This document shows positions 14,074 through 22,110 of a stretch of 22,177 bases of DNA, piece after piece. The stretch is taken from the NCBI GenBank assembly GCA_900540255.1, contig UQFE01000036.1, positions 1 to 22,177 on the forward strand. Reading direction: 5' to 3'. The DNA is from an uncultured Clostridium sp. (lineage in GTDB: Bacteria > Bacillota > Clostridia > Clostridiales > Clostridiaceae). The notes under the pieces are model-generated. The model worked only from the letters and a program-made list of their open reading frames with translations. It did no database searches and was not told the DNA's origin. The position numbers and the translations under genes are program-made. Each line of letters begins with the position of its first letter. Position 1 is the stretch's first letter.

Positions 14074-14733
14074 ATGTGTAAAAGAACAGCTAAGTTTACT
14101 ACTTGCTTTTTCATAGTTTTTTTGTTGTTTTTTATAGTTAATAGTTATGATGTAAAGGCATATAAAAAATATAATGAAATATACAATTTTGAAAAAGATG
14201 GATATTGGAAACCTACTGATGATATAGTACATGACTTTTATATAGAAAATATATGGAATGAAGGATGTTATTTAGAAGGAATAGGGTTTCAAAGGGTTTC
14301 TATAAGTGATATACAAAGCAATAAAATTTATGAAACCAATGAAGCAATATCATCAGGAATAATGGATGATAAATATTATGTAACTATAAGTAAAGGAGAT
14401 AAGTTATTATATTCAGGTAAAATGTCTCAATTAATGAAGCAAGAATATATAACTTTAGATGAACCTATATTTTTAGAAGTAGATACAAAAATAAAGTTTT
14501 CAATGGAAATATATTTTGATGCATTGGCAGGTAATGAATATCAAAACAAAAAATATGAATATGTAGTATATCCAAAAGTATTTAAGATTAAAGAAGAATT
14601 TAAACCAGAAATTAATTTACCTCAAACAGGTTCAATTATAAGTAGTAATTTAATAATTGTACTAAGTATATTATTGATAGTATTTGGTATTAATATTAAA
14701 GTTGCTAAAGGGAGGAATATAAATGAGAAATAA
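14074..14733 (+). CDS. Cell-wall-anchored (LPQTG) matrix operon protein
   Basis: A 219-residue surface protein. It has an ordinary Sec signal (hydrophobic core 8-24, likely cleavage after Ala29, YDVKA) rather than the A-Y-F SipW form. The ectodomain begins GYWKPTDDIVHDFYIEN, similar to the beta-sandwich start of camelysin companions. It ends with the sortase signal LPQTG (182-186), a hydrophobic helix and KVAKGRNINEK. The start at 14074 follows AAGGAAGTG (14062-14070); an ATG at 14044 lacks a site and would precede that signal with a poor extension. It may tie the TasA-like fibre to peptidoglycan, the job TapA does in Bacillus by other means. No sortase gene is in the window. Overlaps the next small gene by eleven bases. 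Confidence 0.72.
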   Translation: MCKRTAKFTTCFFIVFLLFFIVNSYDVKAYKKYNEIYNFEKDGYWKPTDDIVHDFYIENIWNEGCYLEGIGFQRVSISDIQSNKIYETNEAISSGIMDDKYYVTISKGDKLLYSGKMSQLMKQEYITLDEPIFLEVDTKIKFSMEIYFDALAGNEYQNKKYEYVVYPKVFKIKEEFKPEINLPQTGSIISSNLIIVLSILLIVFGINIKVAKGRNINEK

Positions 14734-14866
14734 AAAAATAGTTTTAATAATTTCAATGTTATTAATATCTATATTTATTGGATTATATTCTTCAGTTTCT
14801 TTAGCTTATTTTAATAATAAGGAAAGCAAATCAATTAATACTTTGACAGTTCAATATAATAATTAA
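14723..14866 (+). CDS. 47-residue secreted mini-protein with SipW-type signal
   Basis: A small gene with a clear ribosome binding site (GGGAGG, 14710-14715, seven bases before the ATG) overlapping the end of the LPQTG gene by eleven bases. Residues 1-28 form a signal peptide (RNKK, long hydrophobic core, VSLA) and the A-Y-F junction matches the SipW-cleaved neighbours. If cut after Ala28 the released peptide would be only 19 residues, YFNNKESKSINTLTVQYNN, which resembles just the first beta strand of TasA-type proteins. It may be a true matrix peptide, for example a strand donor or nucleator, or the leftover of a TasA paralogue cut short. No in-frame continuation of TasA-like sequence was seen after the stop, and only 35 bases separate it from the next gene. 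Confidence 0.65.
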   Translation: MRNKKIVLIISMLLISIFIGLYSSVSLAYFNNKESKSINTLTVQYNN

Positions 14867-14901
14867 TAACTACTGTAAAAATGAAATAATGAGGTGAGAA
14901 A

Positions 14902-17361
14902 ATGAAAAAGAAGATTTACTTAACATTACTTTCTATATTTATTATAGTAATTACGGCATCTTCAAGTTATGCATATTTTAATAGTAAGCTAGATATAAAG
15001 GGTTCAAATGGAAATAATCTAAATGTATTGAATATACAAAATGGAAATGAAAAAATAACTATAGATACTAGTAGTAGTAAATGGGAATATAATAATGGTG
15101 AGGTAATAGATGATAAGATATCAAATCCAACTTCAGGAGCTATTGCTACTTATAGTGGAGTAAAAGTTTCGAATGAGTCTAACTTAACATCTAATGTAGA
15201 ATTAGAGTTTGCATTTAAATCATTAAAGGATGGAGGAACAAAAGAAGATAATAATATAGTTCCTCCAGAAGATAGTGAAAAAGATGATAAAAGAGAACCA
15301 GCTAAAAATTTTGAAGTATGGGTTGGAGACATAGATAACTTAAATGTTGAGGGTGGATATGGCCAAGGAAGTGTAAAGCTAGATAAAGAATATATATTTT
15401 TAGGAAAATTACCTAATACAAATACTTTAGATGTTTATCCTTATATTAGTGAAAATGGATCAGATAGGAATGCTCCAGAGAAGTATGATGGTACTGATTC
15501 TAATGGAGTGAAGACAAGTGATGCTCCAGGTACTGATAGAAGGATGGTAACAAGTGGATTTTATAATTTTTATAAAAATTTATTAGGAGAAAGTAGCGAA
15601 TTTAAAGAAAAGCAGATAAAGATATATTTTGAAACAGCTAATGGATATCCTAAAATTCATTATTGGAATGATTCAGGGTTTACTACAACGTGGCCTGGAA
15701 ATGAGATGAAGTATGAAAAAGATAATTTATATAGTTATATTATAACTGGTAAAGAAAAAATAAAAGTTTTATTGACTTTAAATGGAATCAAACAATCATC
15801 AGAAATGGAATTGATAGAAGGTGAATGGTTATATAAATGGGGTAAATTATATAAAATAAGTAATATTGTAAAAAATACTGATAATATCAATTTTTATAGC
15901 TTTAGAAGAACAAATAATTATCAAAATAATAATAATCCACTGCAAAGGGAAGTACTGGCATTTAATGCTGCCGATTTTTATAGTTTTACTTATAATAAAT
16001 ATGAAGTAAATGACAATGGGTATTCAAGTGATAAAAGTTTATTTAAAAATAATTTAATAGGACCACTTTTTACAGATAATGGTGAAGTATTTTATGATGG
16101 TTATACAGATCGTGCAATAAGAAAAAAGATGCAAGATGGGGAACAAGATAATGAAAATAATTATATTCAAAATGGAGTTAATTGGTCTGAATTACAGCCA
16201 GCAGAACCTATAACTTTTATGTATCAAGGAAAGATAGGAGATTTTAATGGAACTTCTAAAAAGGTAAATAGTGCTACTATTCAAATAATGCTAAATGATA
16301 TTCAGCCAGAACCATCAAAGCAAAAATGGAGTGAAAGATGGAATAATGGTGATTGGAACACAAGATTCCAAGAGTGGACTACAGGCAGTAAAAATATAGA
16401 ATGGCAAACTTCATTTTCTGCAAAGTCAAATGTTAATTATCAAGTTACATTAAAGGTAAAAGGTAGTGATATGGAAGCAATAAGAGTTGCAGAATGGGAA
16501 AATATAATTAACAATTTAGACCAGCATGGGCCTAAAGCAAACTTAGTTACTCTTCAAGTTCCTCAAAGGTTATTATACTTAATTGAAGAAGGAGAAAAAG
16601 ATGGTCTTGAATTATTGATTGATGATCCAAGAGATGGTTCTACAATTAATAAAGTGACAGGAAAGCCGGAGGTTGCTGGTGGAGATAGTTATTGTATAGA
16701 TTTTGCTAGATTATTAGTTAATGATACAATACCAGATACAAAAACTATAAAAGGACAAGTTATAGATGCAACTACTAAAAATGGCATTCAAGGTGTTAAA
16801 GTAAATAGTGGAAATAATGAAAATATAGTAACAAATTCTAATGGTGAATTTACTATTAGTGTTATTCCAGGGCAAATAGTTTTAAACTTTTCGCATCCTA
16901 ATTATGAAGAAAGAAATTATACTATTTATAATTTAGAAAAGGATGATAATAAAGATATAAATATAAAAGTATTTATGACATCTAAAAGTAATGCAGTAAT
17001 AATTCCTAAGATTAAATTTGAAGGTACATTAGTTATAAGAAAATATAAAAAACATAGTCATACTAATGATTGTAATAAAGATTGCAATACAGAAGATACA
17101 TTAATTAAAATAGATGGTGAAGATTATAAAGAATATAAATTTAATTTAGGAGAGGCTGGAGTGCAAGATGAAAAAACTGAAGTATTTACAGAATTAAAAA
17201 TAGAGCCTGGGAATTATTATATTTTAGATTATAGTTTGAAATTATTTGATAGTGAACATATTGATGAATTAAATAGAAATTTTACATTAACATTTAAAAG
17301 TGACATTAAAGCTAAAATAACTCAAGAAAACAATCACGGGTGGGAAGAAAATTATAATTAA
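14902..17361 (+). CDS. 819-residue SipW-type matrix protein with inserted starch-binding-like domain
   Basis: A large secreted protein whose SipW-type signal ends SSYAYFNS (cleavage after about Ala24). The start of the mature part (LDIKGSNGNNLNVLNIQNG) and the very end (ITQENNHGWEEN, about 805-816) both echo the TasA-like protein encoded two genes earlier, so a TasA-like frame seems split by a long insert. The insert contains a CBM26-like starch-binding module (241-318: IYFETANGYPKIHYWND, TWPGNEM, LYSYIITG, GEWLYKWGK) and a carboxypeptidase-regulatory-like beta domain (about 615-690: IKGQVIDATTKNGIQGVKV, NSNGEFTISVIPG). H718, H720, C724 and C728 form a small HxHx3Cx3C cluster. It has a good ribosome binding site (GAGGTGAG) and no wall anchor. 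Possible roles are a fibre accessory or polysaccharide-binding matrix component; this is inference. Confidence 0.78.
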   Translation: MKKKIYLTLLSIFIIVITASSSYAYFNSKLDIKGSNGNNLNVLNIQNGNEKITIDTSSSKWEYNNGEVIDDKISNPTSGAIATYSGVKVSNESNLTSNVELEFAFKSLKDGGTKEDNNIVPPEDSEKDDKREPAKNFEVWVGDIDNLNVEGGYGQGSVKLDKEYIFLGKLPNTNTLDVYPYISENGSDRNAPEKYDGTDSNGVKTSDAPGTDRRMVTSGFYNFYKNLLGESSEFKEKQIKIYFETANGYPKIHYWNDSGFTTTWPGNEMKYEKDNLYSYIITGKEKIKVLLTLNGIKQSSEMELIEGEWLYKWGKLYKISNIVKNTDNINFYSFRRTNNYQNNNNPLQREVLAFNAADFYSFTYNKYEVNDNGYSSDKSLFKNNLIGPLFTDNGEVFYDGYTDRAIRKKMQDGEQDNENNYIQNGVNWSELQPAEPITFMYQGKIGDFNGTSKKVNSATIQIMLNDIQPEPSKQKWSERWNNGDWNTRFQEWTTGSKNIEWQTSFSAKSNVNYQVTLKVKGSDMEAIRVAEWENIINNLDQHGPKANLVTLQVPQRLLYLIEEGEKDGLELLIDDPRDGSTINKVTGKPEVAGGDSYCIDFARLLVNDTIPDTKTIKGQVIDATTKNGIQGVKVNSGNNENIVTNSNGEFTISVIPGQIVLNFSHPNYEERNYTIYNLEKDDNKDINIKVFMTSKSNAVIIPKIKFEGTLVIRKYKKHSHTNDCNKDCNTEDTLIKIDGEDYKEYKFNLGEAGVQDEKTEVFTELKIEPGNYYILDYSLKLFDSEHIDELNRNFTLTFKSDIKAKITQENNHGWEENYN

Positions 17362-17470
17362 AAAAATACAATAATAGAAGAATATATATAAGAATTAATA
17401 AAGGCTAAATTTACTAACTTTGATTGTTTATAAAAAGCGATTTTTTTATTAATTAGGAATATATAAAATG

Positions 17471-17506
17471 TATAACTGGAAGGTTTATTTCCAGTTATAT
17501 TTTTTT
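17471..17506 (+). terminator. Terminator of the sipW/TasA matrix operon
   Basis: TATAACTGGAA (17471-17481) and TTCCAGTTATA (17489-17499) form a perfect 11-bp stem with a seven-base loop and seven T's after it. The remaining bases of the 270-base gap to the next gene are AT-rich, with only a short A5-GCGA-T5 stem (17432-17445). Confidence 0.9.
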
Positions 17507-17631
17507 ACTTATAAACAAGTTTTATTTAAAATTTTTTATAAATTAATAGGGTTGTTATTTATTTTTAGCATGATATTATTTTAGTATTAATGTAAAGAAG
17601 AGATAGGTCGTGTGGAGGAAAAAATAGTTAT

Positions 17632-18324
17632 ATGAGAATAAATAAACTTTTTAGCAATTATGGAATTTGCTCTAGAAAGGAAACTAACAAACTAATTGAA
17701 GATAAAAGAGTTATTGTTAATGGTGTTTTATGTAAGCCAGGACAATGGGTTGAAGAATATGATGAAATATTATTAGATGGAGAAAGAGTAAAACCTAGAG
17801 AAAAAATATATATTGCACTAAATAAGCCAGTAGGAATAACGTGTACTGCATCTGAAGAAGTAAAGGACAATATAATTGACTATATGAATTATGGACAATA
17901 TATATTTCCAGTTGGAAGGCTTGATAAGGAATCACAAGGACTAATAATAATGACCAATGATGGTGTACTAGCAAATAAAATATTAGAATCAGATAATTTA
18001 CATGAAAAGGAATATATAGTTACAGTCAATAAGGATTTTGATGATGAATTTATAAAAGGAATGGCTAGTGGAGTTGATATTGGAGATGCAGTTACAAGGC
18101 AATGTAAAGTAGAAAAAATAAATTCTAATACTTTTAAAATAATATTAACTCAAGGGTTAAATAAGCAAATAAGAAGAATGAGTAAATCATTTGGATATAC
18201 AGTAATTAAGTTAGAAAGAGTTAGAATAATGAATATAAAACTAGATGATATTGGATATGGAAAGTGGAGAAATATAACTTTTGAAGAATTAAAGATATTA
18301 GAGAAACAGTCCAAAATAAATTAA
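17632..18324 (+). CDS. rluF: 23S rRNA pseudouridine synthase, RluF type
   Basis: A 230-residue RNA-modifying enzyme. Residues 1-48 form the S4 RNA-binding domain (RINKLFSNYGICSRKETNKL). The catalytic aspartate is D98 in PVGRLDKESQGLI. The blocks ALNKPVGI, HEKEYIVTV, LTQGLNKQIRRM and KLERVRIMNI follow, a wording that matches RluF, which modifies U2604 of E. coli 23S rRNA, more closely than RluB or RluE. GGAGGAA (17614-17620) lies 11 bases before the ATG. It stands alone between terminators and is ordinary chromosomal housekeeping. Confidence 0.87.
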   Translation: MRINKLFSNYGICSRKETNKLIEDKRVIVNGVLCKPGQWVEEYDEILLDGERVKPREKIYIALNKPVGITCTASEEVKDNIIDYMNYGQYIFPVGRLDKESQGLIIMTNDGVLANKILESDNLHEKEYIVTVNKDFDDEFIKGMASGVDIGDAVTRQCKVEKINSNTFKIILTQGLNKQIRRMSKSFGYTVIKLERVRIMNIKLDDIGYGKWRNITFEELKILEKQSKIN

Positions 18325-18330
18325 ATAAAA

Positions 18331-18368
18331 TAAGGGATGTATTTAAAATAATAATGATACATCCCTTA
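18331..18368. terminator. Bidirectional terminator between convergent genes
   Basis: TAAGGGATGTAT (18331-18342) and ATACATCCCTTA (18357-18368) are perfect 12-bp complements with a 14-base loop. It lies between the rluF stop and the stop of the convergent LtaS-like gene. The T-rich tract is better on the minus-strand side, but it can serve both. Confidence 0.8.
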
Positions 18369-18372
18369 AATA

Positions 18373-20424
18373 TTATTGAAATTGAATTACTTCTCCATCA
18401 TCAATTGGATAAGTAAATATATTTGTGGAACTTAATTTTCCACCACCACTAGTACGTTGAGTTACAACAATTGAAGATTCATTTTCTACTGTTGTATTAT
18501 TTGCCATAATAGTATTTTGATCTATAAAAGTAGTTTTAGTATATTGATTATTTATATAAATTTTACTATATTTATTAAAGTTTTCACCTTTAACAATTAA
18601 ATTGCCATCTTCTTCATAAACATTAGTTATAGTAATATCATAAGTTCCCATTTTTAAATCAGTAGCTATAAATGGATTTTCTCCACCATAAATATATTTT
18701 TGTCCATATAACATATCATATTGTAATAGTTTTAAATCATCTAAATAATCTTCAGAATCTTTAAATTGATTATGGAATTTATTTAAAACACCATTATCAA
18801 TATTTAATCTATTTAATATGGATGATGTTAATTGGTAAGATGTTAAATCTTTATTATCTTTTTCAAGACTAAAGTTGTCCCAAATAACATATTCAGTTTG
18901 GAATATAGAACCATTATCTAAATCTTCATCTTTAAGTCCAAGAGTAGGTAAATGGTCACCAAATAAAACTAAGACTGTTTTTTCATCTCTTTCAGAAAGA
19001 GCCTGCACTAAATCTCCAATAAATTGATCTACTTCATATAATTGATTTATATAATAAGTGAAAGAATTAGTAGTCCCTTCATCAGATAGTCCATAAACAG
19101 ATATTAATGGATTTTCTAATACCTTTTCTTTTGGATAATCACCATGAGATTGTACAGAAATTGTATAAATAAAATCACAATCATCTGTAGAATCTAATGA
19201 TTTTAATATTTCATCAGTTAAATAATAATCTTTAGCCCAATCATTAGGATTAAATTCTTCAATATCCATGTATTCAAGTGAAGTAAAGGTATCAAATCCT
19301 AATTGAGAAAATACAAAGTTTCTATTATAGAAAGTTCCTTTATTATTATGAATTGCATGAGATGAATATCCTAATTCCTTTAAATTATAATTAACACTTT
19401 CAGCAGTGCTTTCTTGAAGAATAGTTTTATATGGATATTCTCCAGGGCCAAAGAATTTTAAGCTCATTCCACTTAAAACTTCAAATTCAGTATTTGCTGT
19501 ACCAGCACCAACAGATGGTACAGTTAAATATCCAGAAGAGTAATTTTCCATAAGGTATCTAAAGTTAGGAACTGGATCTTGTGAAAAACTTAAGAAGTTT
19601 ACTAATTCTGGATCGAAAAATGATTCTAATTGAACCATAATTATATTAGGTCTTTTTTCTTCTGTATTTTGATTTAAGCCATTTCCATTAGTGGCTAATA
19701 ATATATTATTTTCTTCTATTTCATTATTAGCTGTTTCATTAGATGAAATTAAGCTTGATATAGATTTAATTTTTTCTAATGAATAATCACTTGGCTTATG
19801 AATTCCTGTATTTAATAATGTGTTTGAAAAGCAATATGGAAAACCATAATCTAAATAAGCAAAGGCAATATTACCAAAGTAAGATGATAAAACATTTGTA
19901 TTTAAAGCTAGCTTAGTTGAACCAAATAAGGTTATCCATATAGAAGTTACAATTAAAATATTTCTTTTATAATTAATTTTTTCTTTTAGTTTTGGTCCTT
20001 TGAAAAATAAAAATACAAGTAATAATACCAAAATTATTAATAGACCACTTATTATGGTTGTTACAAATTTGGATAAGTATTTAGATATAATTCCTAGTCC
20101 AAATTCAGCAAGCGTTAAATCAGTAGCTGTAAAAGGAGTAACTCTATTGCTTAATATAATTCCATTAGTTACACCAAATCCTATCCAAATAGTTGTTATT
20201 AAAGTAAATAAAAATCTTCTTCTTTTAAATAATAATACTATAGATAAAGTTGATAAAATAATTAATGAATTATACAAAAATACTAATGGAGAGCCAAAGA
20301 TATATCCTAATGTATTAATTAGGCTTCTTCTGCTAAAAAACTCAATTATAAAGTTAATAATTAATGGAGCAAATAAAAATTTCAAAAATGATCGATTCGA
20401 TTGCTCGTTAAAAGAAAGTTTCAT
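18373..20424 (-). CDS. LtaS-like sulfatase-fold phosphoglycerol transferase with extra C-terminal domain
   Basis: A 683-residue membrane enzyme. About five N-terminal helices (15-175) are followed by an extracellular alkaline-phosphatase-superfamily domain (about 258-565). Metal and active-site elements are visible: LESFFDPE, the catalytic Thr309 in GAGTANTEFEVLSG, SVQSHG and FGDHLPTLG. Lipoteichoic acid synthases use this layout to build polyglycerol-phosphate or related polymers; the exact polymer in this organism is unknown. After the catalytic domain a further 85 or so residues (about 598-683) look like a small TIG/IPT-type beta sandwich (TYDITITNVYEEDGNLIVKGENF), which standard LtaS lacks. 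The ATG has a strong GGGAGGATT site. It runs opposite to rluF and divergently from the DedA gene. Confidence 0.88.
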   Translation of the reverse strand: MKLSFNEQSNRSFLKFLFAPLIINFIIEFFSRRSLINTLGYIFGSPLVFLYNSLIILSTLSIVLLFKRRRFLFTLITTIWIGFGVTNGIILSNRVTPFTATDLTLAEFGLGIISKYLSKFVTTIISGLLIILVLLLVFLFFKGPKLKEKINYKRNILIVTSIWITLFGSTKLALNTNVLSSYFGNIAFAYLDYGFPYCFSNTLLNTGIHKPSDYSLEKIKSISSLISSNETANNEIEENNILLATNGNGLNQNTEEKRPNIIMVQLESFFDPELVNFLSFSQDPVPNFRYLMENYSSGYLTVPSVGAGTANTEFEVLSGMSLKFFGPGEYPYKTILQESTAESVNYNLKELGYSSHAIHNNKGTFYNRNFVFSQLGFDTFTSLEYMDIEEFNPNDWAKDYYLTDEILKSLDSTDDCDFIYTISVQSHGDYPKEKVLENPLISVYGLSDEGTTNSFTYYINQLYEVDQFIGDLVQALSERDEKTVLVLFGDHLPTLGLKDEDLDNGSIFQTEYVIWDNFSLEKDNKDLTSYQLTSSILNRLNIDNGVLNKFHNQFKDSEDYLDDLKLLQYDMLYGQKYIYGGENPFIATDLKMGTYDITITNVYEEDGNLIVKGENFNKYSKIYINNQYTKTTFIDQNTIMANNTTVENESSIVVTQRTSGGGKLSSTNIFTYPIDDGEVIQFQ

Positions 20425-20497
20425 ATACTAATCCTCCCATGATTATTTTTTTATTAAAAATATGTTAAAATAGTTAAATATTATTAAATCATAGATT

Positions 20498-20526
20498 ATT
20501 ATACAACTAATGATATTATTTTCCAA
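20498..20526 (-). promoter_or_regulatory. Promoter of the LtaS-like gene
   Basis: On the minus strand TTGGAA (20521-20526), a 17-base spacer and TATAAT (20498-20503) form a good sigma-A promoter, giving a leader of about 66 bases before the ATG at 20424. The 247-base divergent gap holds no gene; no clear promoter was found for the DedA side. Confidence 0.65.
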
Positions 20527-20671
20527 TAATATGAAAACGGTAACAAGAAAATTTAAAAAAATTTTTATATTTATAAAAGGTGATAGGAGGGAATAAGTAT
20601 ATATAAGTAGAAGTATACATATTATTAATAATCCACTTAAGAGAATTTTAATGTAAAGAAGGTGATTATGA

Positions 20672-21172
20672 ATGAATATAAATGTAATATTGGAGTATTT
20701 TTCGAAATATGGATTGATATTTTTATTTATCGTTGTCTTTATAGAACATTTAAACTGTCCTGGAGTACCTGCAACAATAGTATTACCTACTATTGGAGCT
20801 TTTGTAAGTGAAACAAAAAATAGCTTACTTTTAGTTATTTTAATTTCTATAGTGGCAGCTGTATTTGGAAGTATAGTTCTTTACATAATAGGTTATTATA
20901 TTGGAACTCCAATATTAGATTGCTTAAATAAAAAGATACCTAAAACAGAAAAATATACAGAAAAAATTTTGATGTATTCAAATAAATATGGAAATAAAGC
21001 TATTTTTATTTGTAGGTTATTACCTGTTATAAGAACACTAATATCGTTAGTTTCTGGAGTTGTAAGAGCTGAGTTTGGTGGATTTGTATTATATTCAACA
21101 ATGGGGATAAGTATTTGGAATATTGTCTTGTTATCATTTGGATATTTTGGGGTGAAAGTAATAATACATTAA
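20672..21172 (+). CDS. DedA-family membrane protein
   Basis: A 166-residue polytopic protein of the DedA/VTT (SNARE-associated) family, members of which act as lipid scramblases or flippases, including undecaprenyl-phosphate transporters. The early re-entrant motif EHLNCPGVPATIVLP and the late motif FICRLLPVIRTLISLVSG with its conserved arginines and proline are present. It is shorter than the typical 200 residues but has both motifs, so it appears complete. AAGGTGAT (20659-20666) precedes the ATG at 20672; an ATG at 20668 is in a different, short frame. Next to a teichoic-acid-type polymerase, a role in envelope lipid recycling is plausible but unproven. Confidence 0.87.
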   Translation: MNINVILEYFSKYGLIFLFIVVFIEHLNCPGVPATIVLPTIGAFVSETKNSLLLVILISIVAAVFGSIVLYIIGYYIGTPILDCLNKKIPKTEKYTEKILMYSNKYGNKAIFICRLLPVIRTLISLVSGVVRAEFGGFVLYSTMGISIWNIVLLSFGYFGVKVIIH

Positions 21173-21205
21173 ATTAAGATATGTATTATAAAACATTATA
21201 ATTAT

Positions 21206-21286
21206 CACTTAAATAAAACATTTTGTATTAGGTTAAATGAATAATTTAGCTTAATATAAGATGTTTTTAATTTTTTTGTTTAAGTG
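21206..21286 (+). terminator. Long imperfect hairpin after the DedA gene
   Basis: CACTTAAA (21206-21213) pairs with TTTAAGTG (21279-21286), and inside it AAAACAT (21215-21221) pairs with ATGTTTT (21261-21267). A run of seven T's (21271-21277) falls within the right arm. The shape is loose, so termination is likely but not certain. Confidence 0.4.
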
Positions 21287-21381
21287 AATTTAAGGATAAA
21301 AAAATAAAAAAGTAAATAATTAGTGATAAAAGGGAATATATTTATTACTAGAAAACTTAAGTTATAAGGGAGTGTTGCAAT

Positions 21382-22110
21382 TTGAAAATAAGAAAAATTA
21401 ATTCCTTATTAGGATTAAATATTATCATTGTAATACTAAATATTGTTGTTTTTTCACCAGGATTAATTGGAATTAATATAGATTTTATTGATGATTTTAA
21501 AACAGCTATAGGTATAACAGTAATAATAATGAGTATTATTATTTTTATTATTGGCAATTATAAAATACTTATAAATAGTAAAGAAGAAGTTGATATCTTT
21601 AAATTAGAAGATGATGAAGATTATATAAATGCATTAAGAGAAAATAGTTATAAAAAGGTTTTTTCAAAGGATATTGATATTTTGTTAAATCAAATAGAAA
21701 GAATAAGTAAAAAGCAAGAAAGAATAGATGATATTTTATTACAAAAGTTTAATGAAAATGAGATAAGTTATAAAAATTTTAAAAATATAATTTCAGAAGT
21801 TGTTAATGTATTTTATATAAATTTAAAAAGTGTAATTAATAAGATAAATATTTTTGATGAAGAAGAATATAGAAAAGTAAAAAAAGAAAATATTAATAAT
21901 AAAATATCACAGGAAAAAATAGAGATGTTTCAGAAATACATAACATTTGTAAAAGAGTCTGTAGAGAATAATGAAGAAATTTTATTAAAGCTAGATAAGG
22001 TTTTATTAGAATTATCAAAATTTAATAGTTTAGAAGATGGGGAATTAGAAAATATGAATGCAGTTAAGGAAGTTGATGAATTAATAAATAAGATAAAGTT
22101 TTATAAATAA
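21382..22110 (+). CDS. Two-helix membrane protein with coiled-coil tail, function unknown
   Basis: A 242-residue protein I do not recognise with confidence. Two hydrophobic helices (about 10-30 and 41-62) with a short outside loop anchor it. Residues 65-242 are charged, rich in Lys, Glu, Asp and Asn and mostly helical, with heptad-like stretches (DILLNQIERISKKQERIDD and the segment from about 180 to 235), suggesting a cytoplasmic coiled coil. The start is TTG at 21382 with AAGGGAGTG (21367-21374) eight bases before it. There is no enzymatic motif. A scaffold or membrane-stress role would fit but is a guess. Nothing credible follows it to the window end at 22177, although a new gene may begin just beyond. 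Confidence 0.75.
   Translation: MKIRKINSLLGLNIIIVILNIVVFSPGLIGINIDFIDDFKTAIGITVIIMSIIIFIIGNYKILINSKEEVDIFKLEDDEDYINALRENSYKKVFSKDIDILLNQIERISKKQERIDDILLQKFNENEISYKNFKNIISEVVNVFYINLKSVINKINIFDEEEYRKVKKENINNKISQEKIEMFQKYITFVKESVENNEEILLKLDKVLLELSKFNSLEDGELENMNAVKEVDELINKIKFYK

Noticed and set aside
20000..20431. Plus-strand open frame of 143 codons opposite the LtaS-like gene
   Set aside because: It mirrors the membrane-helix part of the minus-strand gene, whose low-complexity codons leave the other strand open; its wording (repeated Asn, Lys, Ile) is not protein-like.
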